NCBI RefSeq assembly: GCF_030296015.1
Contig: NZ_AP027368.1
Coordinates: 2,418,001 to 2,482,000 of the forward strand
From: Ferrimonas sp. YFM
GTDB lineage: Bacteria > Pseudomonadota > Gammaproteobacteria > Enterobacterales > Shewanellaceae
DNA: 64,000 nt
Direction of reading: 5' to 3'
Positions 36,000 to 44,947 of the stretch are shown piece by piece. The translations under genes and the position numbers were made by a program. Within the stretch, counting starts at the first letter, position 1, and each line of letters begins with the position of its first letter. The notes under the pieces were generated by a model that did not search any database, had not been told where the DNA came from, and saw nothing but the letters and a program-made list of their open reading frames with translations.

Positions 36000-37025
36000 A
36001 TGTCCCAGACGAGACCATCCATCTTCTATCTCGACTTGTTACGCTGCCTGGCTGCCATCGCCGTCGTCCTGATCCATGTTCTGGGGCCCTGGCGCCACCT
36101 CTGGGGCCTGGCTCCCATGGAAGAGTGGATGGCTGCGTCGGGCTACAATTCGCTATCCCGCTGGGCCGTGCCGGTCTTTATGATGATCACCGGCGCCCTG
36201 TTGTTGTCCGACAATCGCCCCTTTGTTTGTAAGGACTATATGAAACGGCGATTACTGAAGGTTGTCGTGCCTTTCGTCGCCTGGACTTTAATATATTCAA
36301 TAGCTTCCGGTTGGACTGACGGAGGATTCTCACAAGAACTCATCACAGAAACTCTGGTGGGATCTCCACAGGAGCCCGCTTGGTATCACCTGTGGTTCTT
36401 TTATGACTTTATACCACTCTACTTTGTCATCCCCTTATTAGCCCCACTGCTGGCGAATATGGATAAAGAGCGGGTTAAATTGATCATCGCGGCCTGGATG
36501 CTATTGACCTTGATGCACTGGCTGCACGTTGATACCCCATTGAGACAGAATTTGATTCTCTATAGTGGATATCTGATCCTCGGCTGGTATCTATTCAACA
36601 GAGATAATAGTCAGCAGGTTAAATGGTGGGTACTTGCTGGCTCCCTGGCTCTGCTTGTCAATCTGACTGGAACCTGGTGGTTTGCCGAACTGAAACGTGG
36701 CTACAGTGCCTTCTTTATGGGATATAAATCTCTTAATACTGTGGTCATCGCCGCAATGCTGTTTGTATTGGCCCAACGTTATGCTGAACGAATTCAGGGT
36801 CCACTACGTAAGATGATCAGCTTGGTTGCCCGTTACAGCCTGGGAATCTACCTGGTTCACCCACTGCTGCTGATCCCGGTAAGAAACCTTAGCAATGGTG
36901 TCTACGGCTGGTTTGGCACTAACTGGGTAGGGCTGCCGGTCATCTCCCTGCTGACACTGGTCGCCGCCCTGCTACTGACCATGGCGCTCTCCAAAATTCC
37001 CGTCATCAATCGCCTTGTCCCCTAA
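36000..37025 (+). CDS. Acyltransferase 3 family membrane protein
   Basis: A 341-residue inner-membrane protein with about ten helices. The family signs are SIFYLDLLRCLAAIAVVLIH near the start, with the conserved Arg and His, and SRWAVPVFMMITGALLL. Such enzymes O-acylate sugars of lipopolysaccharide, exopolysaccharide or periplasmic glucan. AGGAG lies 9 bases before ATG 36000. The middle of the gene is AT-richer than its neighbours, a sign of possible transfer. No glycosyltransferase is near, so the target is unknown. Confidence 0.88.
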   Translation: MSQTRPSIFYLDLLRCLAAIAVVLIHVLGPWRHLWGLAPMEEWMAASGYNSLSRWAVPVFMMITGALLLSDNRPFVCKDYMKRRLLKVVVPFVAWTLIYSIASGWTDGGFSQELITETLVGSPQEPAWYHLWFFYDFIPLYFVIPLLAPLLANMDKERVKLIIAAWMLLTLMHWLHVDTPLRQNLILYSGYLILGWYLFNRDNSQQVKWWVLAGSLALLVNLTGTWWFAELKRGYSAFFMGYKSLNTVVIAAMLFVLAQRYAERIQGPLRKMISLVARYSLGIYLVHPLLLIPVRNLSNGVYGWFGTNWVGLPVISLLTLVAALLLTMALSKIPVINRLVP

Positions 37026-37030
37026 GATAA

Positions 37031-37062
37031 AAAAGCCCGGCGCCAAAATGGCTCCGGGCTTT
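37031..37062 (+). terminator. Terminator after the acyltransferase gene
   Basis: AAAGCCCGG/CCGGGCTTT with a 14-base loop, 6 bases past the stop. The T-tract is short. Confidence 0.7.
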
Positions 37063-37156
37063 GAATCAAGTATCCAGATAGAATTATTAGTTATCTATTA
37101 GTTCTATTTTGCGAGTAATGGATATCTGATTTGTGAATCTAAATCTTCACAGGCTT

Positions 37157-37354
37157 TTAGACATACTTGCCTTGCTCAATTTCCCCTTCTCTTACATCGA
37201 ATGCTCGACAAATAGAGGCTTCCTGAGCACTGGTGGTTGCTTCCCTTTCCAACTTTTCAGTCATTAATTCAAGTGTATCTAACGTTCTGGCCTTGCGAAG
37301 TTTAAAGAGATAATCCATCTCTTCTTCATTCAATTGCTCTAATTTAATTCTCAT
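37157..37354 (-). CDS. Hha/YmoA-family nucleoid-associated protein
   Basis: A 65-residue protein that lines up with Hha: DYLFKLRKARTLDTLE here against DYLMRLRRCQTIDTLE in E. coli Hha, then an EK-rich helix and AFDVREGEIE against AADHRLAELT, keeping the Asp that contacts H-NS. Hha proteins bind H-NS and help silence AT-rich acquired genes. The start is uncertain: ATG 37354 gives an Hha-like length, while ATG 37417 is in frame; neither has a good ribosome site. It lies in a short AT-rich patch between the acyltransferase and hemG. Confidence 0.6.
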   Translation of the reverse strand: MRIKLEQLNEEEMDYLFKLRKARTLDTLELMTEKLEREATTSAQEASICRAFDVREGEIEQGKYV

Positions 37355-37417
37355 TGATTCTGCTTCTATGGCGACGGAACCCTTTAGCAAAGGGGTGACA
37401 GCTCCGATGGGAAACAT

Positions 37418-37726
37418 TCAGAACTAAGTATACCACCTTTTCAACAACTAAGTGTATTTTAATATGAACCACGCTCAGTCAAAGACTCGTTTCAGGAGCC
37501 GTTTTGTGACAGTTTCACTTCGGCTTGAATCGTCAGACACTTAGAGGAATCTAGACTCACGACCACTTTCAGTAACAGTTAGTTTACCTATTCAGTTCAC
37601 AAAAGAAGCAGTTGAAAGGCAATTCACCGAATCCCCGGCCCAATCGGTGATCCTCTTCAAGTTATCCCTGGGCCTCCTTTGGCTATGATGGAAGCGTCGA
37701 GATAGCACCAACCCGCCGGAGAGTAA
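37418..37726. other. Intergenic region before hemG
   Basis: 309 bases, AT-richer at the left. It contains the hemG promoter and possibly that of the Hha-like gene. No RNA gene or marked repeat is visible. Confidence 0.4.
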
Positions 37727-38251
37727 ATGAGCAACACACTTATCGCCTATTCCACCGATAAGGGGCAGACACTGAAGATCTGCAATAAGATCAAAACCCA
37801 GCTTGAGGGCTGTGGTGAGGTGGTATCCCTGCATAACCTGGCGGAAGGAGACGTGGATCTGGCCAGGTTCGACAAGATCCTCATCGGAGCCAGCATCAAG
37901 CACGGTAAACATGCCCACAGGGTGTTCAAGTTTATCAAAGAGAAACAACCTCAACTTGAGCAAAAGCCCTCCGGCTTCTTCTCTGTCTCCCTGGTGGCCC
38001 GAAAGCCAGGTAAAGACTCTGCTGAAACCAACCCCTATATGCAGGCGTTTCTCAAGCGCATCAGCTGGACCCCGGATTTTATGGAGGTGTTTGGTGGCAT
38101 GGTGGATTATCAAAGGTACAACTTCTTCGATCGCCACATCATTCGCTTCATCATGCGGATCACCAAGGGCCCAACCAACCTGGATGCCTGCATCGAGTAC
38201 ACCGACTGGGACAAGGTTGACCGATTCTCCCAGCGCGTCGCCAATTACTGA
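37727..38251 (+). CDS. hemG: Menaquinone-dependent protoporphyrinogen oxidase HemG
   Basis: A 174-residue flavodoxin-like enzyme that oxidises protoporphyrinogen IX to protoporphyrin IX, passing electrons to the quinone pool. The FMN loop is YSTDKGQT at residues 8-15; the family's membrane-binding insert lies at ISWTPDFMEVFGGMVDYQRY; the end resembles E. coli HemG (181 residues). GGAG precedes the ATG. A b561-like membrane protein follows after 18 bases. This matters in a cytochrome-rich cell with high haem demand. Confidence 0.93.
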   Translation: MSNTLIAYSTDKGQTLKICNKIKTQLEGCGEVVSLHNLAEGDVDLARFDKILIGASIKHGKHAHRVFKFIKEKQPQLEQKPSGFFSVSLVARKPGKDSAETNPYMQAFLKRISWTPDFMEVFGGMVDYQRYNFFDRHIIRFIMRITKGPTNLDACIEYTDWDKVDRFSQRVANY

Positions 38252-38269
38252 TTCCAAGGAGGACACAGC

Positions 38270-38779
38270 GTGGGTCTACTCTCTCAGTTGATGGAGAAAC
38301 TCCATGTCCTGCTGGCACTGTTGGCGATCTGGCTGCTCTCGACCTCCGGCCAGGTGCACCTGGCCAGCCGCATCCATGATAAAGCCGGATGGTGGGACTA
38401 CAACCACATCGCACTTGGCGTCGTTACCGCACTGATGAGTGTGCTGTTTCTGGTTAAGTGCTGCCGTCATGGCCAATGGCGTCTCTATTTTGGCTGGTGT
38501 CTGGGTCAGTTCGGCCCCATCGCCAAAGACATTCGCAAACTGACACAGCGACAGTTGCCCGCCGCGGGTTCTCCCGGCCTGTTGACCTTTATTGAAGGCA
38601 TTGGCCTGTTGTTGATGCTCGCCATCGGCCTGACTGGCCTGGCCTGGCTGGCAACCCAGGGCAGCGGCCTGGCGATGACCTGGCGTAGCTGGCACATCCT
38701 GTTCAGTGAATACCTGATCTGGTACCTGATCCTTCACGCCATTGCCTCCTTCAGTCACTTCCTAGAACTGATGAGATAG
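38270..38779 (+). CDS. Cytochrome b561-like four-helix membrane protein
   Basis: A 169-residue protein with four hydrophobic helices. GTG 38270 is chosen since AAGGAGG lies 7 bases upstream. Histidines in helix regions (KLHVLLALLAIWL, YNHIALGVVTAL, WHILFSEYLIWYLILHAIAS) are placed for haem b binding as in small cytochrome b561 proteins. It directly follows hemG, so it may pass electrons from HemG to quinone or be needed for quinol traffic. The haem assignment is inference. Confidence 0.7.
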   Translation: MGLLSQLMEKLHVLLALLAIWLLSTSGQVHLASRIHDKAGWWDYNHIALGVVTALMSVLFLVKCCRHGQWRLYFGWCLGQFGPIAKDIRKLTQRQLPAAGSPGLLTFIEGIGLLLMLAIGLTGLAWLATQGSGLAMTWRSWHILFSEYLIWYLILHAIASFSHFLELMR

Positions 38780-39138
38780 CGCATCAAACAACGAAATGCC
38801 GGGGCTTGCCCCGGCTTTTTGCTCCTACCTCCACAAAACCACACCAAACCCAGCTCAAAGAATCGCCTGAGCGAATGATTTTTGCGCAATTCGCAGTCGA
38901 TAGTGTGTGCAACCAAATCTGATAAACTGAAAAATAGTCAAATTATTCAGCACTATAAACAAAGACAGCAGATTTATTACGCAGCAAACTCCAAACTTTA
39001 TTCAGTCTGCCCGCAACCTTCCCCGCCAAAACCCGTTTTACTAAAGAAAGTTGCGCTTAAATTGCCATTTTCCCGTTTTAAAAACTCTGTGTTCTGATAT
39101 TATGCCCATCCCAATATCAACAGCAGACCACAGTGACC
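38780..39138. other. Intergenic region upstream of the nucleoside kinase
   Basis: 359 bases: the terminator at 38798-38820, then AT-rich sequence holding the kinase promoter (a TATTAT near 39097 is a possible -10). No gene or RNA is recognised. Confidence 0.5.
38798..38820 (+). terminator. Rho-independent terminator
   Basis: GCCGGGG/CCCCGGC with a 4-base loop and T5, 19 bases past the b561-like gene. Confidence 0.88.
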
Positions 39139-39780
39139 ATGACTCAAGAATTCGAACTGATCGCCATCGAAGGCAACATCGGCGTAGGCAAATCCACCCT
39201 GCTGCCGAAGCTGGCCCATCAGTTAACCAACCAAGATGACAAGCCTTGGAAGCTGATCATTGAGGAAGTGGACACCGATCCTGAGTTCCAGCGTCTGCTG
39301 AAAGCCTTTACCAATGATCCCAGCCAGCGAATCAACTTCCAGCGCTACATCACCAACAAGCGTGCGGAAACCTGTCAGGATCTGGACCCAGGCTACAACT
39401 ACATCATCGAACGCTCTCTGTTCTCTGATCTGGTGTTCTGCCAGGCCAACCTGGCCGAAGCTTGCCGTCCCGATGGTAAGGATCTGGACTACTACTACGA
39501 CATCCAGGACAAGCTGCGTGATTACCCCCAGGTGAGCGCCGTGGTCTACCTGAAGTCTGATCCTTCCGTTGCCTATGACCGCATGCTGGAGCGTGGCCGC
39601 GACGCCGAACTGGGCACGCCACGCAGCTACATTCAGCTGATCTCCGACTGTCACAACACCTTCCTGCCGCACATCTGCGAGAAGTACAACACTCAGCTGT
39701 TGACCGTGGACTGGACCCATTTCGGCTGTCCGGAAGGCCTGGCGGAAGAAGTGCTGCAGGTATGCAGCAAAGATGACTGA
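39139..39780 (+). CDS. Deoxynucleoside kinase
   Basis: A 213-residue kinase of the dNK/dGK family that phosphorylates deoxynucleosides for salvage. The P-loop is IEGNIGVGKST; IERSLFSDLVF holds the catalytic Glu-Arg-Ser; the lid is RMLERGRDAE. ATG 39139 is chosen over the GTG two codons upstream, although neither has a strong ribosome site. Substrate preference (dA, dG, dC or dT) cannot be read here. Transcribed alone with a terminator after it. Confidence 0.9.
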   Translation: MTQEFELIAIEGNIGVGKSTLLPKLAHQLTNQDDKPWKLIIEEVDTDPEFQRLLKAFTNDPSQRINFQRYITNKRAETCQDLDPGYNYIIERSLFSDLVFCQANLAEACRPDGKDLDYYYDIQDKLRDYPQVSAVVYLKSDPSVAYDRMLERGRDAELGTPRSYIQLISDCHNTFLPHICEKYNTQLLTVDWTHFGCPEGLAEEVLQVCSKDD

Positions 39781-39854
39781 TGTTTAGAGTGATTTTTCTA
39801 AAAGACTGCAGTTAACTGAAGGGGAAAGCCACGCCGAACCTTCCGTTGATTGAT

Positions 39855-39879
39855 GCCGCCCCTCTGGGGCGGTTTTTTT
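39855..39879 (+). terminator. Terminator of the nucleoside kinase gene
   Basis: GCCGCCCC/GGGGCGG around TCT, then T7. The T-run overlaps the stop codon of the convergent mutarotase gene. Confidence 0.88.
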
Positions 39880-40756
39880 ATCTCTGTCGGCTGATGGTGA
39901 CCGACAACTGCCTGCCCTGCCCCGGCGACAGCATAACGCCCTCCTCCCCCAACAGGGCGGTTTCCACACACAGCATGGAACCGGCCTGCTCCGGGAGCAT
40001 ATCGCCCGGCAGTTGTTTGCCCGGATTCCACACCACCACAGAGTCCATACCGGACTGATCCAGCAGCAGACTGTGGCCCGGCGTAGACAGCACCACCTGG
40101 CGTTCGGCCTTGGGGTAGATTCTGTCCAGCGGCGGACTCACCTGCAGTGCACCAGGATGGATGACACTCTGGCCGCTGAGCTTGTCACGATAACGCCCAC
40201 CCAGTCCGTGTACCTGGCACCGCTCCGCCTGCCCCACCTCAAAGTAGCTGTGAAGCGCCGCAGAGAAGGGCCAGGGCTTACTGTCACAGTTATGGCAGGT
40301 CAGGGTGAGGGTGAGTTGATGGCCGACATGAACATCCAGCTGCAGCTCATAGGCATAGGGCCAGTAATCCGGTTTGATGTCATCATCAGACAGACACAGG
40401 GAAACGACGGTGCCCTGTACCTGTTCACTGATCTCATCGAGCTGCCAAAGTTGGGTGCGAGCGAAGCCGTGAGCAGGCAAGCTGGCGTCCGAGCCATTGT
40501 TGCCAAACCAGGGCCAGCAGATGGGTACCCCTCCCCGAATGGGGCGGGTCTGATCCAGGAGGGCTCGGTCACTGAGCCAAAGCCAGTCTTTGCGGCCCAC
40601 GGGGATAAAGCTGAGAACCTGACCGCCGAATAGGCTTATCACCGCCTCGGCGAAACGGTTTTGCACAACCAGTACCGGAAGTCCGCCTTTCAATGTGCCT
40701 CGAATGACGCTTTCGGTGAGAACCTGTTGGGAAACTAAGTGCAAACCACTGTTCAT
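39878..40756 (-). CDS. yeaD: D-hexose-6-phosphate mutarotase (YeaD-like)
   Basis: A 292-residue aldose-1-epimerase-fold enzyme that interconverts the anomers of hexose 6-phosphates such as glucose-6-phosphate. Conserved segments: GGQVLSFIPVGRKDWLWLSD, RGGVPICWPWFG, LPAHGFART, and HSYFEVG with a His, as in E. coli YeaD. ATG 40756 (AAAGAG upstream) is chosen; an in-frame ATG at 40861 would add 35 residues without family similarity. Single gene, convergent with the kinase. Confidence 0.92.
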   Translation of the reverse strand: MNSGLHLVSQQVLTESVIRGTLKGGLPVLVVQNRFAEAVISLFGGQVLSFIPVGRKDWLWLSDRALLDQTRPIRGGVPICWPWFGNNGSDASLPAHGFARTQLWQLDEISEQVQGTVVSLCLSDDDIKPDYWPYAYELQLDVHVGHQLTLTLTCHNCDSKPWPFSAALHSYFEVGQAERCQVHGLGGRYRDKLSGQSVIHPGALQVSPPLDRIYPKAERQVVLSTPGHSLLLDQSGMDSVVVWNPGKQLPGDMLPEQAGSMLCVETALLGEEGVMLSPGQGRQLSVTISRQR

Positions 40757-41005
40757 ATTGCGCTCTTTAAGCTCCTCTGACCTTAGAGGATAGCTCTGAT
40801 GCCAAGGCTTTGCCGCAAATGGCGTTGCGGTTGCTGGAATAACCAGCAACTCTGACATCACAAAGGGCGGTTGGATGAAGATGATTTCACTGAAATTGAC
40901 TGTGTTAATGTCAATATTTTGATGTATGCCAAGGACTTAAGTATTAGCTGAGCCTAAACTCCCTTGCTCCTGCCACTCCATAATCATGTCACAAGGAGAG
41001 TCGTC

Positions 41006-41311
41006 GTGTCCTGGGTGTGCCCACAGTGTCATGTACTGATAGATGACGATACCTTTTCCCAGTGTTGGAACTGCTGCGCCAAACGCCATCCAGAGGCCGA
41101 TGAGGCGGCGGTTGTGCCTCAGTGCGAGCGTTGCGACGCTGCCATGGTGCCCTACGGGGATGCCAGCATCGACCCCTTAAGCCTGGTCAATGGTCAGCCT
41201 CACTCCATCGCCCCTTTTAAGCTGTTTGCCTGCCCCAAGTGCGGACGGGTCGAGCGCTACCTGACCAGTTCGGCGTTGCAGCGTCTCAAGCGCCCTGAGG
41301 AGGCTCTATAG
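41006..41311 (+). CDS. Double zinc-ribbon protein
   Basis: A 101-residue protein starting at GTG 41006 (AAGGAG 7 bases upstream); an earlier in-frame ATG at 40964 lacks a ribosome site. Four metal-binding pairs: CPQC, CWNC, CERC and CPKC, making two ribbons around a short middle region. No enzyme domain. Such proteins usually bind nucleic acid or other proteins; the role here is unknown. Confidence 0.7.
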   Translation: MSWVCPQCHVLIDDDTFSQCWNCCAKRHPEADEAAVVPQCERCDAAMVPYGDASIDPLSLVNGQPHSIAPFKLFACPKCGRVERYLTSSALQRLKRPEEAL

Positions 41312-41339
41312 GGCGCCCCTGATGCTATTGTGTACCGGC

Positions 41340-42794
41340 TCAGCCCCTGCGCTCCAGAACCGAGTGCAGATTGAGTGTTAACCTGCGTACCACCTCCACC
41401 TGCTCAGCCAACCTGACCCGCTGGCCAGCCACTTGGCCCGCCACCTCCGCGGTTTCCTTTGCGGTGCTGCTGACACTGACGCCCGCGGTGGACAGCTCCT
41501 CCACTGAGTGTGCTTGCTGGGCAATCAGCCCGGTGAGCTTGCCAACCTCTTCCCGGCTGCTTGCCACCTGTGACAATATGCCGGAGATAGTGTGGTTGGT
41601 AGCACCGATCACCGACTGTCCCTGCTCCACCTCACGGCGGCTCAACTCCAGGATGCCGCGTATCTCCTTGGCCGCCTGATTGCTTTGAGACGAGAGCTCT
41701 CGCACCTGTTCGGCCACCACGGCAAACCCCCGGCCATGGCTGCCGGCACGGGCCGCCTCAATGGCGGCATTGAGGGCCAACAGGTTGGTTTGATCCGCCA
41801 CCTGGGTGATCAACGCCGCAACCCCGGTGATCTGGTCGTTGGCATCCAGGATGCGGGAGATCGCCTGACCCGACGCATCCAGGCTACCGGCACTTCGCTG
41901 CGCCTCAATATTGATGCTGTCACTGTGCTGCATAAGCTCAGAGACGAACTGATCGCTTCGCTGAGTGTCCTGGGTCAGACGCTGAAGCTCGGCAGCGATC
42001 TGCTCCGCGGCGGCGGACTGATCGGCACAGTTGTGATGCAACTGATCCACCTGCTGCTGCAACAGGCCGGACTCCTGCTCCAAAGTCCCGTTAACCAGGG
42101 TGAGCTGCTGAACGTTGTCGTTGACCCTGGCCAGTACCTCCGCCAGAGACTGCTCACCCTGTCGGGCTCTCTCCAGGGCGGACTCGCTCTGCTGCTGGGC
42201 CTGAGTCGCCTGGCGCAGTGCCCGGGCCCGCTGAGCGGAGGTAAAGGCCAGGGCGATGCCGATGACCAGCAGGGGCACCACGATGCCGGTGATCGCCTCG
42301 ACCCGCAGCGCGGACACCGACAGAGTCAACTGGGGAAAGCCACCGCCCGACAAACCATACACAACCATGGCCAGGGCAATGCCACTGGCACACAGGGACC
42401 ACAGGGTCGCCATCAGCAGGCCGGCGCAGATGAAGTAGGCCACCATGAGCACGGGCACCCACAACCCCTGGCTGGAGGCCAGCATGCCACCGGACTGGTA
42501 GATGAGGTTGAGACAATGGAAGCTCATCCCCAAAAACCCCAGGTTGAGGGCTGCGCGGTAGGACGCGGAAAACTTGAGCACCACGGCCCCGGACAGTTCA
42601 AGGAGGATAAGCAAAATGGAGGTCACAACCAGCGGCTGTACACCCTGGCCCTGCCATTTGATCAGGCTGTAGATACCGGTGAGCAGCGATAGAAACAGGA
42701 AGAACAGCGCCGTATCGATTTTGCGGCGAATTTCTTCGTCTGTCGGCAAATGGGCAGGCATAAACAGGCTTCGCCACCAATTGAGTGGATTCAT
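41340..42794 (-). CDS. Methyl-accepting chemotaxis protein, membrane sensor type
   Basis: A 484-residue chemoreceptor. About six membrane helices in residues 25-195 replace the usual periplasmic sensor. A short linker with a coiled coil follows, then the signalling domain with [18 protein letters not shown] and [14 protein letters not shown], the kinase-contact tip. No HAMP is evident. ATG 42794 is preferred (GGAG 7 bases upstream) over 42812. The helical sensor may read membrane redox or energy state, but nothing in the sequence proves it. Confidence 0.9.
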   Translation of the reverse strand: MNPLNWWRSLFMPAHLPTDEEIRRKIDTALFFLFLSLLTGIYSLIKWQGQGVQPLVVTSILLILLELSGAVVLKFSASYRAALNLGFLGMSFHCLNLIYQSGGMLASSQGLWVPVLMVAYFICAGLLMATLWSLCASGIALAMVVYGLSGGGFPQLTLSVSALRVEAITGIVVPLLVIGIALAFTSAQRARALRQATQAQQQSESALERARQGEQSLAEVLARVNDNVQQLTLVNGTLEQESGLLQQQVDQLHHNCADQSAAAEQIAAELQRLTQDTQRSDQFVSELMQHSDSINIEAQRSAGSLDASGQAISRILDANDQITGVAALITQVADQTNLLALNAAIEAARAGSHGRGFAVVAEQVRELSSQSNQAAKEIRGILELSRREVEQGQSVIGATNHTISGILSQVASSREEVGKLTGLIAQQAHSVEELSTAGVSVSSTAKETAEVAGQVAGQRVRLAEQVEVVRRLTLNLHSVLERRG

Positions 42795-42914
42795 CACTGC
42801 ACTCCGTCTCATCCTCAGAAGTTGGGATGACAGGATAATACAGCCGCCCCAATCAAATTAGAGCAAATACTCTATTCGCGATAAGCATCACATCAAACCG
42901 CCAGAGCTGAACAC

Positions 42915-42940
42915 AAAAAAGGGGAGCCTTTTGGCTCCCC
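42915..42940 (-). terminator. Terminator of the MtrB-type gene
   Basis: GGGGAGCC/GGCTCCCC with T6 on the minus strand, 17 bases after the stop. Confidence 0.88.
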
Positions 42941-42956
42941 TGCTGTGTTGGCGTTA

Positions 42957-44936
42957 CTACAGCTTGTAGCTGAAGGTTGCCATCACCAGGTGGGCATTGT
43001 AGTCCTGGCTCAGATCCCCCAGAGTCGTCAGACCCCAGACACCCTGGCCGGGATAGTTGACCACAGGAATGTCGGCGTAGTCGCTGTCTTCATAACGCTC
43101 ATACTGGTAACGCAGGCCGATGGCAGAGCGGTCGCTGAGGGCGTATTCCGCGCGCAGTTGCACACTGTGGCTGGTGGACTCGTACTCCCCCAGATACTCA
43201 GGCTTGCTGGTGTGAGCATCGCTGATGGACAGCGCATACTGATAGGAGGCGGACAGCTTCACGCCCCACTCCTTCAAGCCCAGGTAATCGGCAGACACAC
43301 CGGCAAAACCAAACTCGTCACTGCTCAGGGCGGACCAGGTGGCGTAATCGCCGTTGTCACTGCCCAGTTGCTCGTTGTCGATCCACTGGTAGCCGCCAAA
43401 CAGAGACAGATACCAGGCATCGCCAGGCTCCCAGCCCAGACTCAGGTCATAGCCGTAGTCTTCGGACTCGGTCAGACCGATCTCACTGTCATCGTAATCG
43501 TCCAGGGCATAGTGCATGCGCAGGTCGATGCTCAGCTGAGGCAGCGGCGTGTGGCCAATCTCTGCCACCACCTGAGTGCGGTTTCTGTCCGCCAGGTGGT
43601 ACTTGCGCATCAGGTCATTCTCCTCGGAGGAGGTGACGCTGTCTGCCTCGAAGCGGCTGCCGTCCCGCTGACCATAGCTGGCCTTCAGGCGCAGATCCCA
43701 CAACTCCAGGGAGCTCAGGCGGTAGCTGACCCACACTTCGGTCTCGTCGGTCTCTTCACGCTCACTGGCGCTGCGCTCGATGTTCTCATACTCGATGCCG
43801 GCGGACAGCTTCTGGCCCATGGCCAGGCGGTAATCCGCTGACAACCGGTAGTTGGCCTTGGTGGTGTCCATCGCCTGGGTCTGCTCCACCTGACCGCTGA
43901 GCTCACCAAAGCGGATCTGCTCAAACTCGTACAGGGTAGAGTCATTATCGCGGTCACGGTAACGGGCGGCGGCACGCAGGGTCAGGTTGGAGGAGAGGCG
44001 GCTGGTCAGCCCCAGCTCAGCATCCAGGGTGTCTACCTTGAGATCCGCCGCTTCCACGCCGGAAGGAACACCGGTCAGGGTCACCAGATCCGCATCCTGC
44101 TTCTGCTCACCGGTGGCCACACGGGCGCTGATGCGGGTGCTGCCCACCTGGTAACGCCCCTTGAGGAACACCTGCTGGGCCTGGTTGTCCGGGGCTCCGG
44201 CCAGGGCTGACTCAGGCGCCTGAACGGCAAAGCCCAGAATGTCGTTGTCATACCAGCTGCCCTGATAACCGGCTTCCAGCAACCAGCGATCGCCGGTGGC
44301 ATGGACCGCCGCCATCATGTTGCGAGTAACACTATCCACGGGCTTGGCAATGTTAGTGGTATTGCCCAGCAGACTGACGCTGCTGGCCTGCTTACCGGTG
44401 AGCTCTTCGTTATCAAAGGCTACTCGAGCACCCCAACGGCCTCCCATGTAGCGCGCGGCGAAGCCCAGCTTCTCCCGTTCCAGCTTGAGCTGCTCGGTCT
44501 TGTCCAGATTGGAGGGATCGGTCTGTGCGGTGGTGGTGTCCACATTGGACTTGGTGTCCAGCTCCGCTTCCACCTGCCAGCTGCCCGGCATGCGGTGGCT
44601 CAAACGCAGGTCGCCTCGCTCGCTGCCCAGCTCCTTGGCCTGGATTTCGCTGCGGGTACCGGAATCACCGATGTGGAGAATGTCCGCATCGACGCCGGCG
44701 GCAAAGCCATCTTCATACCCCAAGGCATTGGAAGCATGATCGTCGTCGGTGATGGCGCTGCCCGCCGCCAGAGTGAACTCACCCTGGGTCCCGACATTGG
44801 TCTTACACTTCTTACAGGCCCACTTGCTGGTGTTGGCCTTTTCCAGGTTGGCGGCGTTTACGCCAAAGTCGAACGCCTGCACCTGGGTGCTGGCCGCCAT
44901 CATCGCCAGGGCGATGGCACTGATACTTGTCTTCAT
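42957..44936 (-). CDS. MtrB/DmsF-type outer-membrane barrel
   Basis: A 659-residue barrel of the decahaem-associated (MtrB/PioB) family. It encloses a decahaem cytochrome so that electrons can cross the outer membrane. Signal peptide ending VQA; the family's N-terminal CxxC is CKKC at 41-44 within a tryptophan-lysine context, as in MtrB; the rest is long alternating strands ending TFSYKL. AGGGG precedes ATG 44936. It follows the decahaem cytochrome gene by 11 bases. No MtrC/OmcA-like surface cytochrome or DMSO reductase is adjacent. Confidence 0.93.
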   Translation of the reverse strand: MKTSISAIALAMMAASTQVQAFDFGVNAANLEKANTSKWACKKCKTNVGTQGEFTLAAGSAITDDDHASNALGYEDGFAAGVDADILHIGDSGTRSEIQAKELGSERGDLRLSHRMPGSWQVEAELDTKSNVDTTTAQTDPSNLDKTEQLKLEREKLGFAARYMGGRWGARVAFDNEELTGKQASSVSLLGNTTNIAKPVDSVTRNMMAAVHATGDRWLLEAGYQGSWYDNDILGFAVQAPESALAGAPDNQAQQVFLKGRYQVGSTRISARVATGEQKQDADLVTLTGVPSGVEAADLKVDTLDAELGLTSRLSSNLTLRAAARYRDRDNDSTLYEFEQIRFGELSGQVEQTQAMDTTKANYRLSADYRLAMGQKLSAGIEYENIERSASEREETDETEVWVSYRLSSLELWDLRLKASYGQRDGSRFEADSVTSSEENDLMRKYHLADRNRTQVVAEIGHTPLPQLSIDLRMHYALDDYDDSEIGLTESEDYGYDLSLGWEPGDAWYLSLFGGYQWIDNEQLGSDNGDYATWSALSSDEFGFAGVSADYLGLKEWGVKLSASYQYALSISDAHTSKPEYLGEYESTSHSVQLRAEYALSDRSAIGLRYQYERYEDSDYADIPVVNYPGQGVWGLTTLGDLSQDYNAHLVMATFSYKL

Positions 44937-44947
44937 GGTCTCACCCC

